A stretch of DNA of 64,000 nucleotides. Source: Branchiostoma lanceolatum (taxonomy: Eukaryota; Chordata; Leptocardii; Amphioxiformes; Branchiostomatidae). The stretch spans positions 11,768,001 to 11,832,000 of the forward strand of contig NC_089739.1 of the NCBI RefSeq assembly GCF_035083965.1, read 5' to 3'. Numbering within the stretch: position 1 is the first letter of the stretch; the number at the start of each line of letters is the position of its first letter. The translations under genes were made by a program, and so were the position numbers. The notes beneath the pieces were generated by a model that had not been told where the DNA came from, searched no databases, and saw only the letters and a program-made list of their open reading frames with translations. Below are positions 1-11,139 of the stretch, one piece after another.

Positions 1-101
1 AGTTTGAAATCTTGGTATTCAGTGAATTTTTTAATAATACACCATAATATATAATAGAATAATTTATTGTAATATCTAATCCACTCATTCTGTTTTTGTA
101 G

Positions 102-2336
102 AAGTCCAAAGTAATGCAGATGAAATTATTGAGGCTCCCAATGCTGTTGAAGAAAACCTGACCGTCAACACAGGAGAGGCCCAAACACCTGAAATTCTCT
201 CAGAGTCAGGTTAGTTCAACTATAAAACATGCTTGTTATTGTCTCCATGCACTAGACCAGGGGAAGTTGAGACAAAGTTTTAAAACAGTCACTAATGAAC
301 CTTTTCCCTTGTCAATGTAGAAGTTGACAACAATGTAGCTGAACCCCCAGAAAATAGTGAAGAAAACCTGTCAGATAGTGCAGAAGGATCTCAGCGCATT
401 CCTTTGGAGCAAGGTATCGTTAAAATTTAGATCCATAAACTGAAATCTGACATTTTGGGAGTCACCGTCGTTTTTTTGTTCTCTGTTTTTGCAGTGCTTC
501 ACCGCAAACCCCAAACCACTGCAAAAACTTAAAGTTGAATAGTTAGAAATGTACTCGGTATTCATTGAATATTCTTTTAATGCATTATAATCTAATATCT
601 AATCCATTCATTTTGTTTTTGTAGAAGTCCAAAGAAATGCAGATGAAACTGACAAGGCTCCCAACGTTTCTGAAAATCTAACAGTTCACTCAGAAGAGGC
701 CCAACCACAAGAGTCAGGTCAGATTCAAATATTATAACTTAGGCCACACCAATTTAATTTCTTGGTTAAGGGAATTCTAAAAAAAAATGCTAGATTGGAA
801 AATCAACATGAAAACAGAATCTCAGAGGAAAGTTTGTACTTTGGTGCGCACAGTATCAGGGAGTGAACAGGGTCAGGTGCAAGTTTTCACCCCAGCCTTT
901 TGTTTTAATGATGTCTTTGTGCTAAAGTTTAAAAAAAAATCTGTTAACCAAGAAATTAAATTGGTGTGGCCTTATACCGTTAACTTGAGTTCCACGAACA
1001 CAATGAATAACCTTCGCCAGATGATCAAGGCTTACTATGGAGTGTACCTACTATACTTCGATACTTCGATAAATATCATGAAGACCCATCCACAGCTTCT
1101 GGAGTTACACTGTTTATACATACAAACACACTCAGACAACAGCCAACCCAGTACTAGTGAATCCACCATGGCACAACTGAAAATATAACCTTCTGGCAAA
1201 GGTAATTGTGTTTTCTATTCTTACTTGTGGCCAGAATAACTCAAGAAGTTCTGGCTAAATCTTTATGGTATTTTGCATGTGGGTACATAAAAGTAAGGAC
1301 AAAATTTAATTCAATGATTGGATCTCCTTGCGGCTTTCTTATGGTACTGCAGCAAAACATCTGGCTTTCGTTTCTTTTTGTAGAAGCTGTGAACAATGCA
1401 ACTGAAGCTCCCAACAGTGATGAGGGCGAGCTGACAGAAACTGAAGAAGTCCAACTTTCCACAGAACCTGGTCAGTGAATACATCATTTCTTTTATTATC
1501 ATGATATATCACATAATCATGAATATTATTATTTTTGCCCAATTCCTCTTTTGTATTGTCCATCTATAACTCTGATCTTATCATTTATTTTCAGAAAAAA
1601 GAAAATCTGAACAAAAAATGGACTAAAAATGATAATAGATAATGAACTTTTTCCCTTGTCAATGTAGAAGTTGACAACAATGGAACTGAAGCTCCAGAAA
1701 CTATTGAGGAAAGCCAGTCAGGTAGTGCAGAAGGATCTCAGCCCGTTGTGAACAATGCAACAGAAGCTCCCAACACTTTTGAAGATGAGCTGAAAGAAAC
1801 TGAAGAAGTCCAACTTTCACCAGAACCCGGTCAGTCTATATAATTATAGTCATTATTGTTATCATATGTAATCATAACTATCATCATTTTTCTCCTTCCT
1901 AGATTTGACATTAGCAAAAAAATGGGTAATTTACTATTAGTAAGATATGACAACATTTGAATATTGATTATTGACTTTTGAAAATATATTTTGTATACTT
2001 TATTCAACCCTTACAAGTTTGGTAATTAGGCTCTATTCAACAAATAAACACTTATAAAAGTTATAATGTATTTTTTGTCCTCATAGTTTTTGTTACTTTT
2101 TAGATTTGAATGTTAGAGAGTTTTTGCCCAACTCTTTTGTATTATCCATTAATAACTCTGAACTTTACATTAATTTTCAGAAAAACATATTTGAAAAAAT
2201 GTTATTACAGTCCAACTTATGAACCATTTTCTTCTTAATGTAGAAGTTGACAACAATGCAGTTGAACCTCCAGAAAATAGTGAAGAGAAACTCTCAGATG
2301 CTGCAGAAAGATCTCAGCCTGTTACTTTGGAGCAAG
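102..2336 (+). CDS. Acidic repeat exons (six exons, seven repeat units)
   Basis: Exons 102-209, 321-413, 625-717, 1384-1470, 1668-1829 and 2244-2336 encode related units of about 29-36 residues. Most begin E-V-(D/Q)-N-N-x-x-E-(A/P)-P and end near a Glu/Gln-Gly junction codon. Two subtypes alternate: EVDNN..EPPENSEE..., and EVQ.NAD or E-A-VNNATEAPN.... The exon at 1668-1829 holds one unit of each subtype joined without an intron. The intron sequence before the acceptors is also shared (for example CCCTTGTCAATGTAG at 321 and 1668), so exon plus flanking intron was duplicated. The units are Glu-rich, have no Cys and look disordered. A more diverged unit (EVEDNTAEKPP) is exon 5511-5624, after the RHIM. 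Confidence 0.8.
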
Positions 2337-5300
2337 GTCAGTTCAAATACAATGCATGTAAAAGTTTGTGTTTTTATTGGCATTGGCTCAATGAATACCT
2401 TCAATTTCATGTAGATTGAAACTCTTACTAACAGGCAGTCTGGATTTGGCTTAGGATCATTTTTATTTGAGGGATTGCTTGGCACCTAAATTCTTTCAAA
2501 ATGAAGATCGAAAGCATTTGTCAATGAGTAACTGCAACAAATTTTAGTTGAAAGTAAGGATCACTCAGTATACTGGTATAGTTTCTGGCTCAAATTGGCC
2601 TTGCTCTTGATTAGCATTCAACTAAGATGTCTGCCAAAGAGTATATTGTGCTGACTTGTCAAGTTGCCTCTTTACATTTCAAGCTGTATTGTAAGGTGTG
2701 CAAGCTATTAGCTCCCATTGTTAGAGAATCATTTGAATTAGGTGCTATTTGACATCGTAGACATGAGTAAGTGTAAAAGCCATTAAATGCATCATTGACT
2801 GTTACAGTACTGGATTAGGGTGTAAATTGAGGATTGATGGCAACTCTCATAATATCATCAGGTACCCTTAGACCGCCACAATGAAAACGGTGTTATCAAG
2901 GACTAATCTCAATTAAGTGTTGATCACCTATTACTATTATTAAGTTGATGTCTGCAGTTTGCATACATTCAGGATTAATGATGCTGCATATTAAGTAGAT
3001 CTCTTCAAAATCACCGTTATTTTCAATTGTGGTGGTCTTGGAGTACCCGGCAGAATTATGACAGTTGCCGTCACCAATTTTTTGTTTGGACCTTGACTGA
3101 AATTCATTGATGGGAATCTTTGTCATTGAGGTATTGCAAACTCAGCATTTGACCTCCCCCCCCCCCAGAAGGTTGTCTGACCTTCTTTGGCAACCAAATG
3201 TGGTTTGAGGCAACCACAGATTATGAAGTTACAAATTGATGTTAATGTACAAGACAACAGGTGACAGCAACAGGACACAAGGAAAAACTACGTACTAGGT
3301 TTCATCCCAGGTTCCAACGGCCATGGCTGAACAAAAAATGTTACAATTTTTCAAACCCTGAAACTTGACAGGGACGCGGAACGTCATAGTGAACTACAAC
3401 ATCCGGAACATCTATATCACAAACACCGAGATGGTTCAGGTCGGGGACAGTAACTCCATACAAGTGTCACAAACAGATGTTGGGGAGGAGAACTTAGAGG
3501 AAGAGGAGATTGAGACCCCCAATGTGGAAGAACCAACGCCAGCAGCGGGCAGCCAACTAGGTACTCCGCAAGACACGAGCAATGATCAGAACAACGACAG
3601 ACCCGTTGACATGCAGCAGTTTGAAGAAGACTGTAAGAAATGACCCTCAGAGTAAAATCAATGCCTAATGTGATGGTGACAGGCCATTCAAATTTGATTT
3701 TGATGGATGACATCCTTCAGAAATCTTTTAAGGGAAAAGTTTCCATCCATTTGTTTTGTTTTTATACAGAACCTCATGCAGATTTTTGACATGTAGTTCC
3801 ATGATGAAAAAAAAAATGCACGTTCACTCTATTATTTAAGTTTTATTAAGAGCTTCGCTATTTGCAGAATTTGCTGCCTTCTGCCTTTTTGTGGGCATTG
3901 TTGTGGATCAATAGAAGCAAGCTGATTCTTTTGGAAAAAAAAAGAATTAGTATGAAATCATCCAGAAATCAAATTTGTATGGCCTTAGATTATAAAAACT
4001 AAAATCATTCTGGTGAATATTAAGTTAAGATCTTCATTATGGATCTTGTGGCAAAATGGCCTGGAATGGATGACATCATGTTAGTTCATAGCTGCTCCAA
4101 GATTTACTTGACTATCAGTATATTGGGCACCATCAGATGCTTGCAACTACCAGTGAGAGCAGGTCTAAACTAAATAGGAATCTTGGCACTTGAGAATCTT
4201 AAGTGTGATTGTTTTAATTTATAATAATCATTAGTCTTTCACTTGTGTTTAATTTTGGAATGTTTTGCATGATATTATTGAATACAATTCTTACCTTTTT
4301 TTGTGAGTCTGACTAAAAAGATTAATTGTTGATGTCATTCAGTGCCTTGCACATAAGGTTTGCCTCATGAAAACCTTTATTGAAATTGTTGAAAATAAAA
4401 GTCACAGTGTTGAAAAATGTAAGACGTAAGTTTGCACCTAAAAATCATTTTGCACAACTCACAGTGACCATAGGTTGGTTGTTAGTTATGATAGTTACGG
4501 ATTGTGAGAGCGTTAGACATCATCTGCTTACCAGTCTGATCAATTTGGAGGCAAACAAATAAAAAGATTTTTATCAGCCATCCTCTCTGAAGCCTAGACA
4601 ATCGTTAGCATGTAACTTTGTCCATTACAATTGTACAATGTAGGTAAAAATTACAGCAATCGTTTGTTAATATTTAGTGATTTCAATGACAGTTCTTAAA
4701 AGCAAGGACATCATATAGAGATAACTTAAGATAATGTCCTTGTTAAAACGTATCACTTTCAATTGATAGAAATTGCTGAAATTGACTTCAATTGGAATCA
4801 CAGTACATGTATATTATATAAGCATGATTGGAAGTACAACTAGGTAGAAATCTCGTCATACTCTTTTGGCGGAAGAAAAATCTAGCATCTATAATTAGAT
4901 ACAAAGTATGAGTATGTCCACCATTTGTTTGAATGCAAAAGAAAATAATGATTTTTTTTCTCCTTATTTGTAGGTGCAACAGCAGCCCCACCTGAACATG
5001 ATGGACCCCCAGATATAAGACAAGTTGAATCTGGTGCAGGTAGTATAATTGGATCAGAGTTTTGCCCAGTTCTAGATTCCTTTCCGTCATTTAGAAATTT
5101 CATCCTCAACTGCTGGTGTCGTCTGACATGATTTTCATATTTTCCATAATTTTTATTTGACGGAATGGCCTTAGGTTAGTCAGTCATAAGAAAAAGATTC
5201 CGTCAAATGACAGAAAGACAGACGCTGGGCAAAATTTAAACCCTGAATCGGTTGCAAAATACTTAATTTCTAAAGGGCTCACCATTACTTAGAAAATAAG

Positions 5301-8300
5301 CTTAAGGTCACTCTGTGGTGCTGACATAATGGCTTTTGAGATTTAGGATTATGTATGGATTACATTTTGTAAGTTTAAATGCTTCAATAGATTGTAATGT
5401 CATCATTTTGATTCATCTAAGTCTAGTATGTATAAAGGAAGGAGTAAGACAGTGAATTATCTTGGATTTGTTAAGACTATGAGATTCTCAGTTCGTGATT
5501 CCTGTTTTAGAAGTTGAGGATAACACGGCTGAGAAACCCCCAGTGTCTTCCAACACCGAGGAAAAAACAGTATCTGATGGTCCAGGCCCAGAAGAACAGC
5601 CATCTTCTAGAGAAGGTGTACATGGTGAGTTTATTGGTGCTGTCCTTTTGACTACAGATAATTTGATTGCATCATGTGACGTCATTTCTGCATGTGTCCA
5701 CTGCCATGTTGTTGTCCTTATTTACATTTCAGTGAATCATGGCTTATAAGAGTGTTTTCAGACATTCAAAGACCTCCCGACCCTCTCAAGTAACCACTAG
5801 TAAAATTAATGGACAGTTAAAAGAAGGGACTATTCAAAGAAAACTTTAAAACTTACTTGTCGAACGCTGTGTATGATTGTCAGCTAGAATAGGTATGATA
5901 TCGAAAGTGAGTGAAGATGCTTTCTAAGTCTTCTGAGTGATCATAACCTTCTCTATACAATTGTACTCAGTGGCCACAGTGCAAGGCAAGCTAAATCTTA
6001 TATTAGTGACTGTTCACATTTGTATATTTCCCAAATCTATAAAAACACCCAATTGACAGTAATTGAGCAGAGGCTAACAATAAATGTCTGACATCAGTAA
6101 TTGCCACATTAATTCCAGTACTGTACATGTACTGACAGTAAAAGAAGAGTAAAAGAAGCATATTTACTAACTTAAAGGTACTCGGCAGTAATGCTTAAGC
6201 AAGACAGTAAAAGCTGATTTACTGAAATTTACTGAAATTATACTGTCAGTAATCTATCAGTACCAAACAGTAAATTCTCAGTACTGATGGAGTGACTGAT
6301 GCAAGTGAATAATTTACAAGGCTTTTATTACAGGCTTACAAAATGACCAGGCTGAACAAAGCCCAGTACAGAACAGTGCTACTATCAACCCAGATGTACA
6401 GGCAATTTCAGAAGGGGTAGAGATGCTGAAATTGGACAGACCCTCGTGTGTGGAACCCAGCCAGGGTGGTGAGTAAGACAGTGCATCATGTAATTTCTCT
6501 TTAAAGGCATCCAGAGCATTATATCATCAGAGGCTTGAAACTTGAATAATACTACTACATTTTCTAGTCATTCCTACACAAGTCATAGTAAGTTTCAATA
6601 ACACAATACCATACATATCGAGCAAAGATATGATGTCGTTGTGTGGTGAGAACTGATAGAAAATCCAAGCTCTAATAGACTGATCCTGACTGTCCATCAC
6701 AATTATCGGTTTGACCAATGAGAGAGTGACTGCATGTCCGTCAATTATTTGCATCTTTATGTTTTGATTTTGCATTTCTACGTTTTGACGGAGGTGGGCG
6801 GGGCTATGGTATCGGTCTATTTACACTAGGCGCGTGAAACTAAAAGATCACCATGACGTGGCTTATTTTTGTGCCGCTTTTGGGAAGTTTTGATCAGAAA
6901 TCCGAACGCAGATGTGGTAAACAGTGGCATTAAATGGCAATTTTATAAAGATTACAGCAACTAGAATATTTCCAGTTTTGAAGCCTCATAAAATGCTCTG
7001 GGTGCCTTTAAGAATACTGAACTAGAAAACAGTTCTACTGTTACAGTAGTTAGCTCTTTTTGTATCTGTACACTGCTATTCATAAAAGGCTCAGACTTAA
7101 TTGGTACCACTTGAAACATCTAGAAACTTGAAACCCAGAAAACATCTAGAGTTTTTTTAGTGTGAATCCAAGAAAGTCACTTCCTGGTCCTAATATTTTG
7201 GTGATAATTATTGATATTCAGTTACAGATTTTGCTGATTATCATGACAAAGAACTTGTTAAGCCTCTTTTTTAAAGTTATTGTGTTGTTATCCAGTAAAC
7301 AACGTTTGCCTTTAACTTTATTGTTCTACTGTATACATTATACTTAACAATATCTATTACAGATCCAGTAAAGAAGAAACGTTTCCTGTCTGGGTTGTTT
7401 CGTAGCCGCAGCCTCCGTGAGGCAGATTCAGGTATTATTACACCACGCAGGCACTAAACAAAAATGTATGGGCATCATACTTTTGATTAGCATGCTTGTA
7501 CCTTAGGTGTGTAACTCAGTGGGTAGTTCTAATTCCCAGTATTTTGCGGAATAGCCAAGTACGTTCATTAGAATGTGTTTGAATGTTGTTGGAAATGACA
7601 TGCCCCCCCCTCCTCCTCTGATGTTTTTGTGATCTGTTGAAGTTGTGTTATGTGTTAGTCTCTAACAGATGAGTTGATGATATTTTGTTTTGGGTTTTCT
7701 GTTTTTCAGACAACAAAGAAAAGAAACCAAGTTTCCTTGCTGACCTCAGAATGAGATTAACTCCTCAAAAGCTTACACGTAAGTGGTCTATGATATAATT
7801 GTTTTAATCATTTTACATGATATGTCATGATCACATACTGTAACTGTTACAGTAATTAGAGATTGAAGCTCTTGTTCTGCTATTTAACACACACACACAC
7901 ACGCACACACACACACACACACACACTCACACACATCCACACACACATACATGTACACAAACAGACACACACACAAACAAACACACATACGTACTCACAA
8001 AAAACACACCCAACTGCTGCTACCAAAGTTTAGTTATGTCAAATTGTTAAGTATTAGTAACTAACTTAAATTATTTTTGTTTCTTTTAAAGGTTCCACAA
8101 AAAAACCAGTTCAGAGGTCCATCAGTGCCTCTTGCACTGAAAATACAAAGGATGAGTCGATAATGATGACCAGAAGCTCAAGTTTTGACACTGGAAGGGT
8201 GACGGCTACAGCAGCTAGTGGGAAAACCAACCCAGCTGTACCTGCCAAACAAACTACAGATAAATCTGCTTGAGGTATGTTCATCATCATCATAATGTGG

Positions 8301-10289
8301 AGCTGTAATGTTGTTAAGATGATGATGACCTCAACAGGGCTTTGTGTGTTATCATGATAATAGTGCATGTGTATCTGAGTGAGTCAGTGCGTGTGTGCAT
8401 GTGTGTGTGTATATGTGACTGCATGTCTGTGTGTGTGCGGGTCTGTGTATGCATGTGTGTGTGTGTGTGTGTGTATATGTATGTGTATGTGTGTGTATGT
8501 ATGTATGTATGTATGTGTGTGTGTGTGTTTTCTCTGTGTGTATGTGTGTAGCTCTGTGAGTCAAGAGTTTGCAAATCTTGCCCAGCCAATTAAAAGTGTA
8601 ACACTGTTGTATAATGTATAAAGTATGCTGAGACATGTGAATGTCTTTCCTTATTTTGCCGCCTCCAGAGAGAATCCAGGATGAGGAAAGGCTGGTCAGT
8701 TCCTTACCAAACCCACCTAGTGACAAGGTGGAGGAGAAGAATGGTGAGTTTTACACTTACATGTATATTGAAAACATAGTGGCGTTGATCACGTTGGCGT
8801 AATGGTTAGGGTGTTCTGATGTTAAAGTATTACTAAACATTTGATAATCATTATTGTGCTTCAAAGATAGGGTCTTAAGTCATATTCTCCAAGCAGTCAG
8901 GCTTCAATCGAGAGGGGTGGTTTTGTCCGGGATTTTTAACGTTAAAAATCCTGGACAAAACTACCCCTCTCGATCGAAGCCTCTGCTTGGAGAATATTTA
9001 AGTCATAGAATGATATGATCATATAAAGCATTAGATATTAGACCACTGTTGTCAACTCAGACTACATCAGTGGATGTATTATTACCTTCGCCGAGAAGGT
9101 TATGCAGAGGGTAGCGTTTGTCTGTTTGTCTGTTTGTTTGTAGTGGCACAGGATAACTCAAGAATGCCTTGATGGATTGTCTTGGTATTTGGTATGTTGG
9201 TAGGTTTTGATGAGACCTAAAAACGATGAGATTTTGGGCTCCCTAGCGGCTTCTTACGGTACTGCAGCGGAACTTCCTGTTTTGATATCTCGTGTTCTGG
9301 ACATACTATATGGAACTCATTTTTGAGTGGTAGATAGATCTTTGGACAGAGAGTAAGGGGTGTGGGTTTGGGCCCCCTAGCGGCTTTTTTGGAACTGCAG
9401 GAGCAGGTTTTGCGTCTGACTTTGAAAGGGAATAACTCAAGAAGGGCTTGATGGATGGTAATGATTTTTGGTAGGTAGATAGCTTGAGTGATGATGTACA
9501 TGATTAGACACGTCTTATGCAAATCAGTGTCTAATTTGCATAATTAATTAGGAAAGTTTATACATCCGCCAAATTCCATGATAGGACTCTGAAACATGTG
9601 ACATATGTAACTGAGGAAGAGAGAAATATTATTTGATATGAACTATGCAAATGAAGAGCTCATTTGCATAATTAATGCAAAAATACTATAACATGATGGC
9701 CTTGATGGATGGTCATGATTTTTGGTATTTGGATAGTTTTTGTGATGCTTAGTATGATTGGACGATAATTATGCAAATCAGATTCTAATTTGCATAATTA
9801 ATGAGGCAACTTTAAAAATCCGCTTTGTTCCATGATATGACAATTCAAATTGTTACTGAGGAAGAGAGGACTGTTGATAGATAGAAAATATGCAAATGTG
9901 GGCCTTATTTGCATACTTAATGAGTAACTTCTATTATTCCACACTGGCAAAAGACGGCAATTTCATACATTTAATCCTTTTTTGTGGCATCGGGACATTA
10001 TGTGAATGTGAACATCGTTGAATCAAATTATGCTAATAAGGGCCTCCTTTGCATAATTGATGATAAATTTGTTAAGCTCATACTTTGGACATGTTATATT
10101 TTAAGACAATCAACTGGTATGATTTATGATTGATGAGAAACACTCCTAATACGTCAGTCATAAAGGTTAAAATCATTTGGCGAAGGTATGAGGTCGTGGA
10201 ACTCTAGTTTATATATATTGTACTTTCTATGTGCAGGAAAGACAAAGAAGAAGAATGCTAAGGCTCCAGTCCCGCTAGCAGCTACCTAA
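102..10289 (+). CDS. RHIM-motif acidic-repeat protein, 3' part of gene (15 exons visible)
   Basis: Exons read from splice sites: 102-209, 321-413, 625-717, 1384-1470, 1668-1829, 2244-2336, 3372-3632, 4974-5039, 5511-5624, 6334-6468, 7363-7431, 7710-7778, 8092-8274, 8669-8743, 10237-10289. Every intron is phase 1, so each exon can be added or lost without a frameshift. The gene starts upstream of the window. The visible part encodes about 510 residues before an in-frame TGA (8271-8273). Acidic repeat exons come first, then a RHIM, then Ser/Thr- and Lys/Arg-rich exons. RHIMs are known to form hetero-amyloids between signalling proteins such as RIPK1, RIPK3, TRIF and ZBP1, so a role in cell-death or innate signalling is inferred. 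No kinase, death or TIR domain is visible here; one could lie upstream. Confidence 0.82.
742..971. mobile_element. MITE, PIF/Harbinger-like (TTA target duplication)
   Basis: About 28-base near-perfect terminal inverted repeats (GGCCACACCAATTTAATTTC...) enclose 230 bases and are flanked by TTA on both sides (739-741, 972-974). A three-base TTA duplication and GG-starting ends suit PIF/Harbinger. It lies in an intron of the RHIM gene. Confidence 0.75.
3372..3632 (+). CDS. RHIM exon
   Basis: This 261-base exon, phase 1 on both sides, encodes 87 residues. Residues encoded at 3434-3460 read V-Q-V-G-D-S-N-S-I, which fits the RHIM core [IV]-Q-[IVLC]-G-x-x-N-x-[MLI]. The preceding NIY (about eight residues upstream) and the following beta-prone Q-V-S-Q also match the context in vertebrate RIPK3 (NIY...VQVGD.N). 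The rest of the exon is acidic (EENLEEEEIE) and Gln/Asn-rich. RHIMs are short amyloid-forming segments used for homotypic or heterotypic assembly. The motif match is seen directly; assembly activity is inferred. Confidence 0.88.
6505..7007. mobile_element. MITE, piggyBac-like (TTAA target), copy 1
   Basis: Ends AGGCATCCAGAGCATT and AATGCTCTGGGTGCCT are inverted repeats flanked by TTAA (6501-6504, 7008-7011). The element shares its body with 56604-57077 in inverse orientation. Intronic in the RHIM gene. Confidence 0.75.
7363..8274 (+). CDS. Basic, Ser-rich C-terminal exons of the RHIM gene
   Basis: Exons 7363-7431 (contains KKKRFLSGLF and RSRSLRE), 7710-7778 (SFLADLRMRLTPQ) and 8092-8274 (RSISASC, TRSSSFD) encode a short basic, Ser/Thr-rich stretch with possible basophilic kinase sites. 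No named domain is recognised. The third exon ends TCT GCT TGA G, then donor GTATGT. The stop therefore sits one base before a phase-1 junction, with two more phase-1 exons in frame after it. Confidence 0.7.
7890..8000. repeat. (CA)n microsatellite
   Basis: Imperfect CA array in an intron of the RHIM gene. Confidence 0.85.
8385..8560. repeat. (TG)n microsatellite
   Basis: Imperfect TG/TATG array in the intron just after the TGA-containing exon. Confidence 0.85.
8669..10289 (+). CDS. Downstream in-frame terminal exons of the RHIM gene (beyond a TGA)
   Basis: Exon 8669-8743 (CCTCCAG acceptor, ATG GTGAGT donor region) reads RIQDEERLVSSLPNPPSDK followed by VEEKN, phase 1 at both ends. Exon 10237-10289 reads GKTKKKNAKAPVPLAAT and stops at TAA 10287-10289. 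Both continue the frame of exon 8092-8274 exactly, apart from the TGA at 8271-8273. They could be the true C-terminus (with readthrough, editing, a nonsense allele or a base error at the TGA), or untranslated exons of the same mRNA. Confidence 0.55.
8884..8997. mobile_element. Near-perfect foldback element
   Basis: Two arms of about 55 bases (ATTCTCCAAGCAG...CCGGGATTTTTAACG and its complement) form a long hairpin with only a few mismatches. The nine-base TTAAGTCAT is repeated on both sides (8875-8883, 8998-9006). The end motif TCTCCAAGCAG recurs in 47679-47820. Confidence 0.72.
9084..10215 (+). repeat. Long dispersed repeat (CTTCGCCGAGAAGG ... GTCGTGGAACTCTAG)
   Basis: A 1.1-kb copy in the last intron of the RHIM gene. 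It has an initial TGTTTGTC run, AACTCAAGAA..CTTGATGG, CTAGCGGCTT and TACTGCAGCGGAAC, then alternating TTATGCAAAT / TTTGCATAATTAATG segments, and ends TGAGGTCGTGGAACTCTAGTTTAT. A second copy is 13325-14057 and shorter relatives lie elsewhere. No coding frame seen. Confidence 0.7.
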
Positions 10290-11139
10290 GTGTGTGAGTT
10301 GCGTGGAGGATGGCACTTTCTCTGCTGCTGTTCGCTAAGTACTGCCTGCCAAAGTCTTCTGTTATTTTTACCAAAGAGGTCTGTTTAACCTCCTTGTTTT
10401 AGCTCGTACAGCACTGTTTTAGAGTATAGAAAAACCTTTAATGCTGTAAAATAAGATTGAGAAATGATGTTACATTTATTAAGTTTTGGATGTAAATTTG
10501 TCAAGGGATGTGTAGTTATTTACAATGAAGCATATCTTCTTTAAAAGGATGAAGAAATTATCAAATGTGCCATATTGTTCCGGGAACCCAGTGTGTATCT
10601 ACAGTAATATCAACAATAGGAATTGATATGTCTTATTAATAGTTAAACATGATTTTGAAAGTCTTGAAACTTTAGTGATAATAATGTGTTCAGACTACTG
10701 CTGAAGCAGAACACAGTGGACTACTAATGTCAGCAAAGACAGAAACTATTCTCTGTATCACTAAAAATAGATACATTTGTATATAGGATAGTTACTGTAG
10801 TCTAAAGATGCCACAGTGGACAATTGTGGAACATTTTGTTACTACGGTACCATGATGATGGTTTTCATATAGAGCATGCGCTATTACCAGTTCTGTGAAA
10901 AGGTGCACTGCTGCACCTAATCTTAAAGTTTAGATACACAGAAAAGAAATGGGTGCACAATATATGAAATAGAATGTCAGCAAGACCTGATCACAAACCT
11001 TGCTACCTCTATTCGTAACTTGAATCTGAAATTGTAAAGCCCACTACAAAGTCTTAAAAAAAGTAATACAGCAAAAGTTTTATTATCTTTTATGATTCGT
11101 AAATGTCACAAATATGCTGTATACTAAATGTAAAATAAA
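10290..11139 (+). other. Probable 3' UTR of the RHIM gene
   Basis: AT-rich sequence follows the TAA at 10287-10289 and has no coding frame of note. The first good AATAAA is at 11134-11139, giving a plausible 3' UTR of about 850 bases. End position is inference. Confidence 0.4.

Noticed and set aside
787-1188. Open frame of 133 codons on the plus strand
   Set aside because: It runs across the Harbinger-like MITE and into unique intron sequence. Not a gene.
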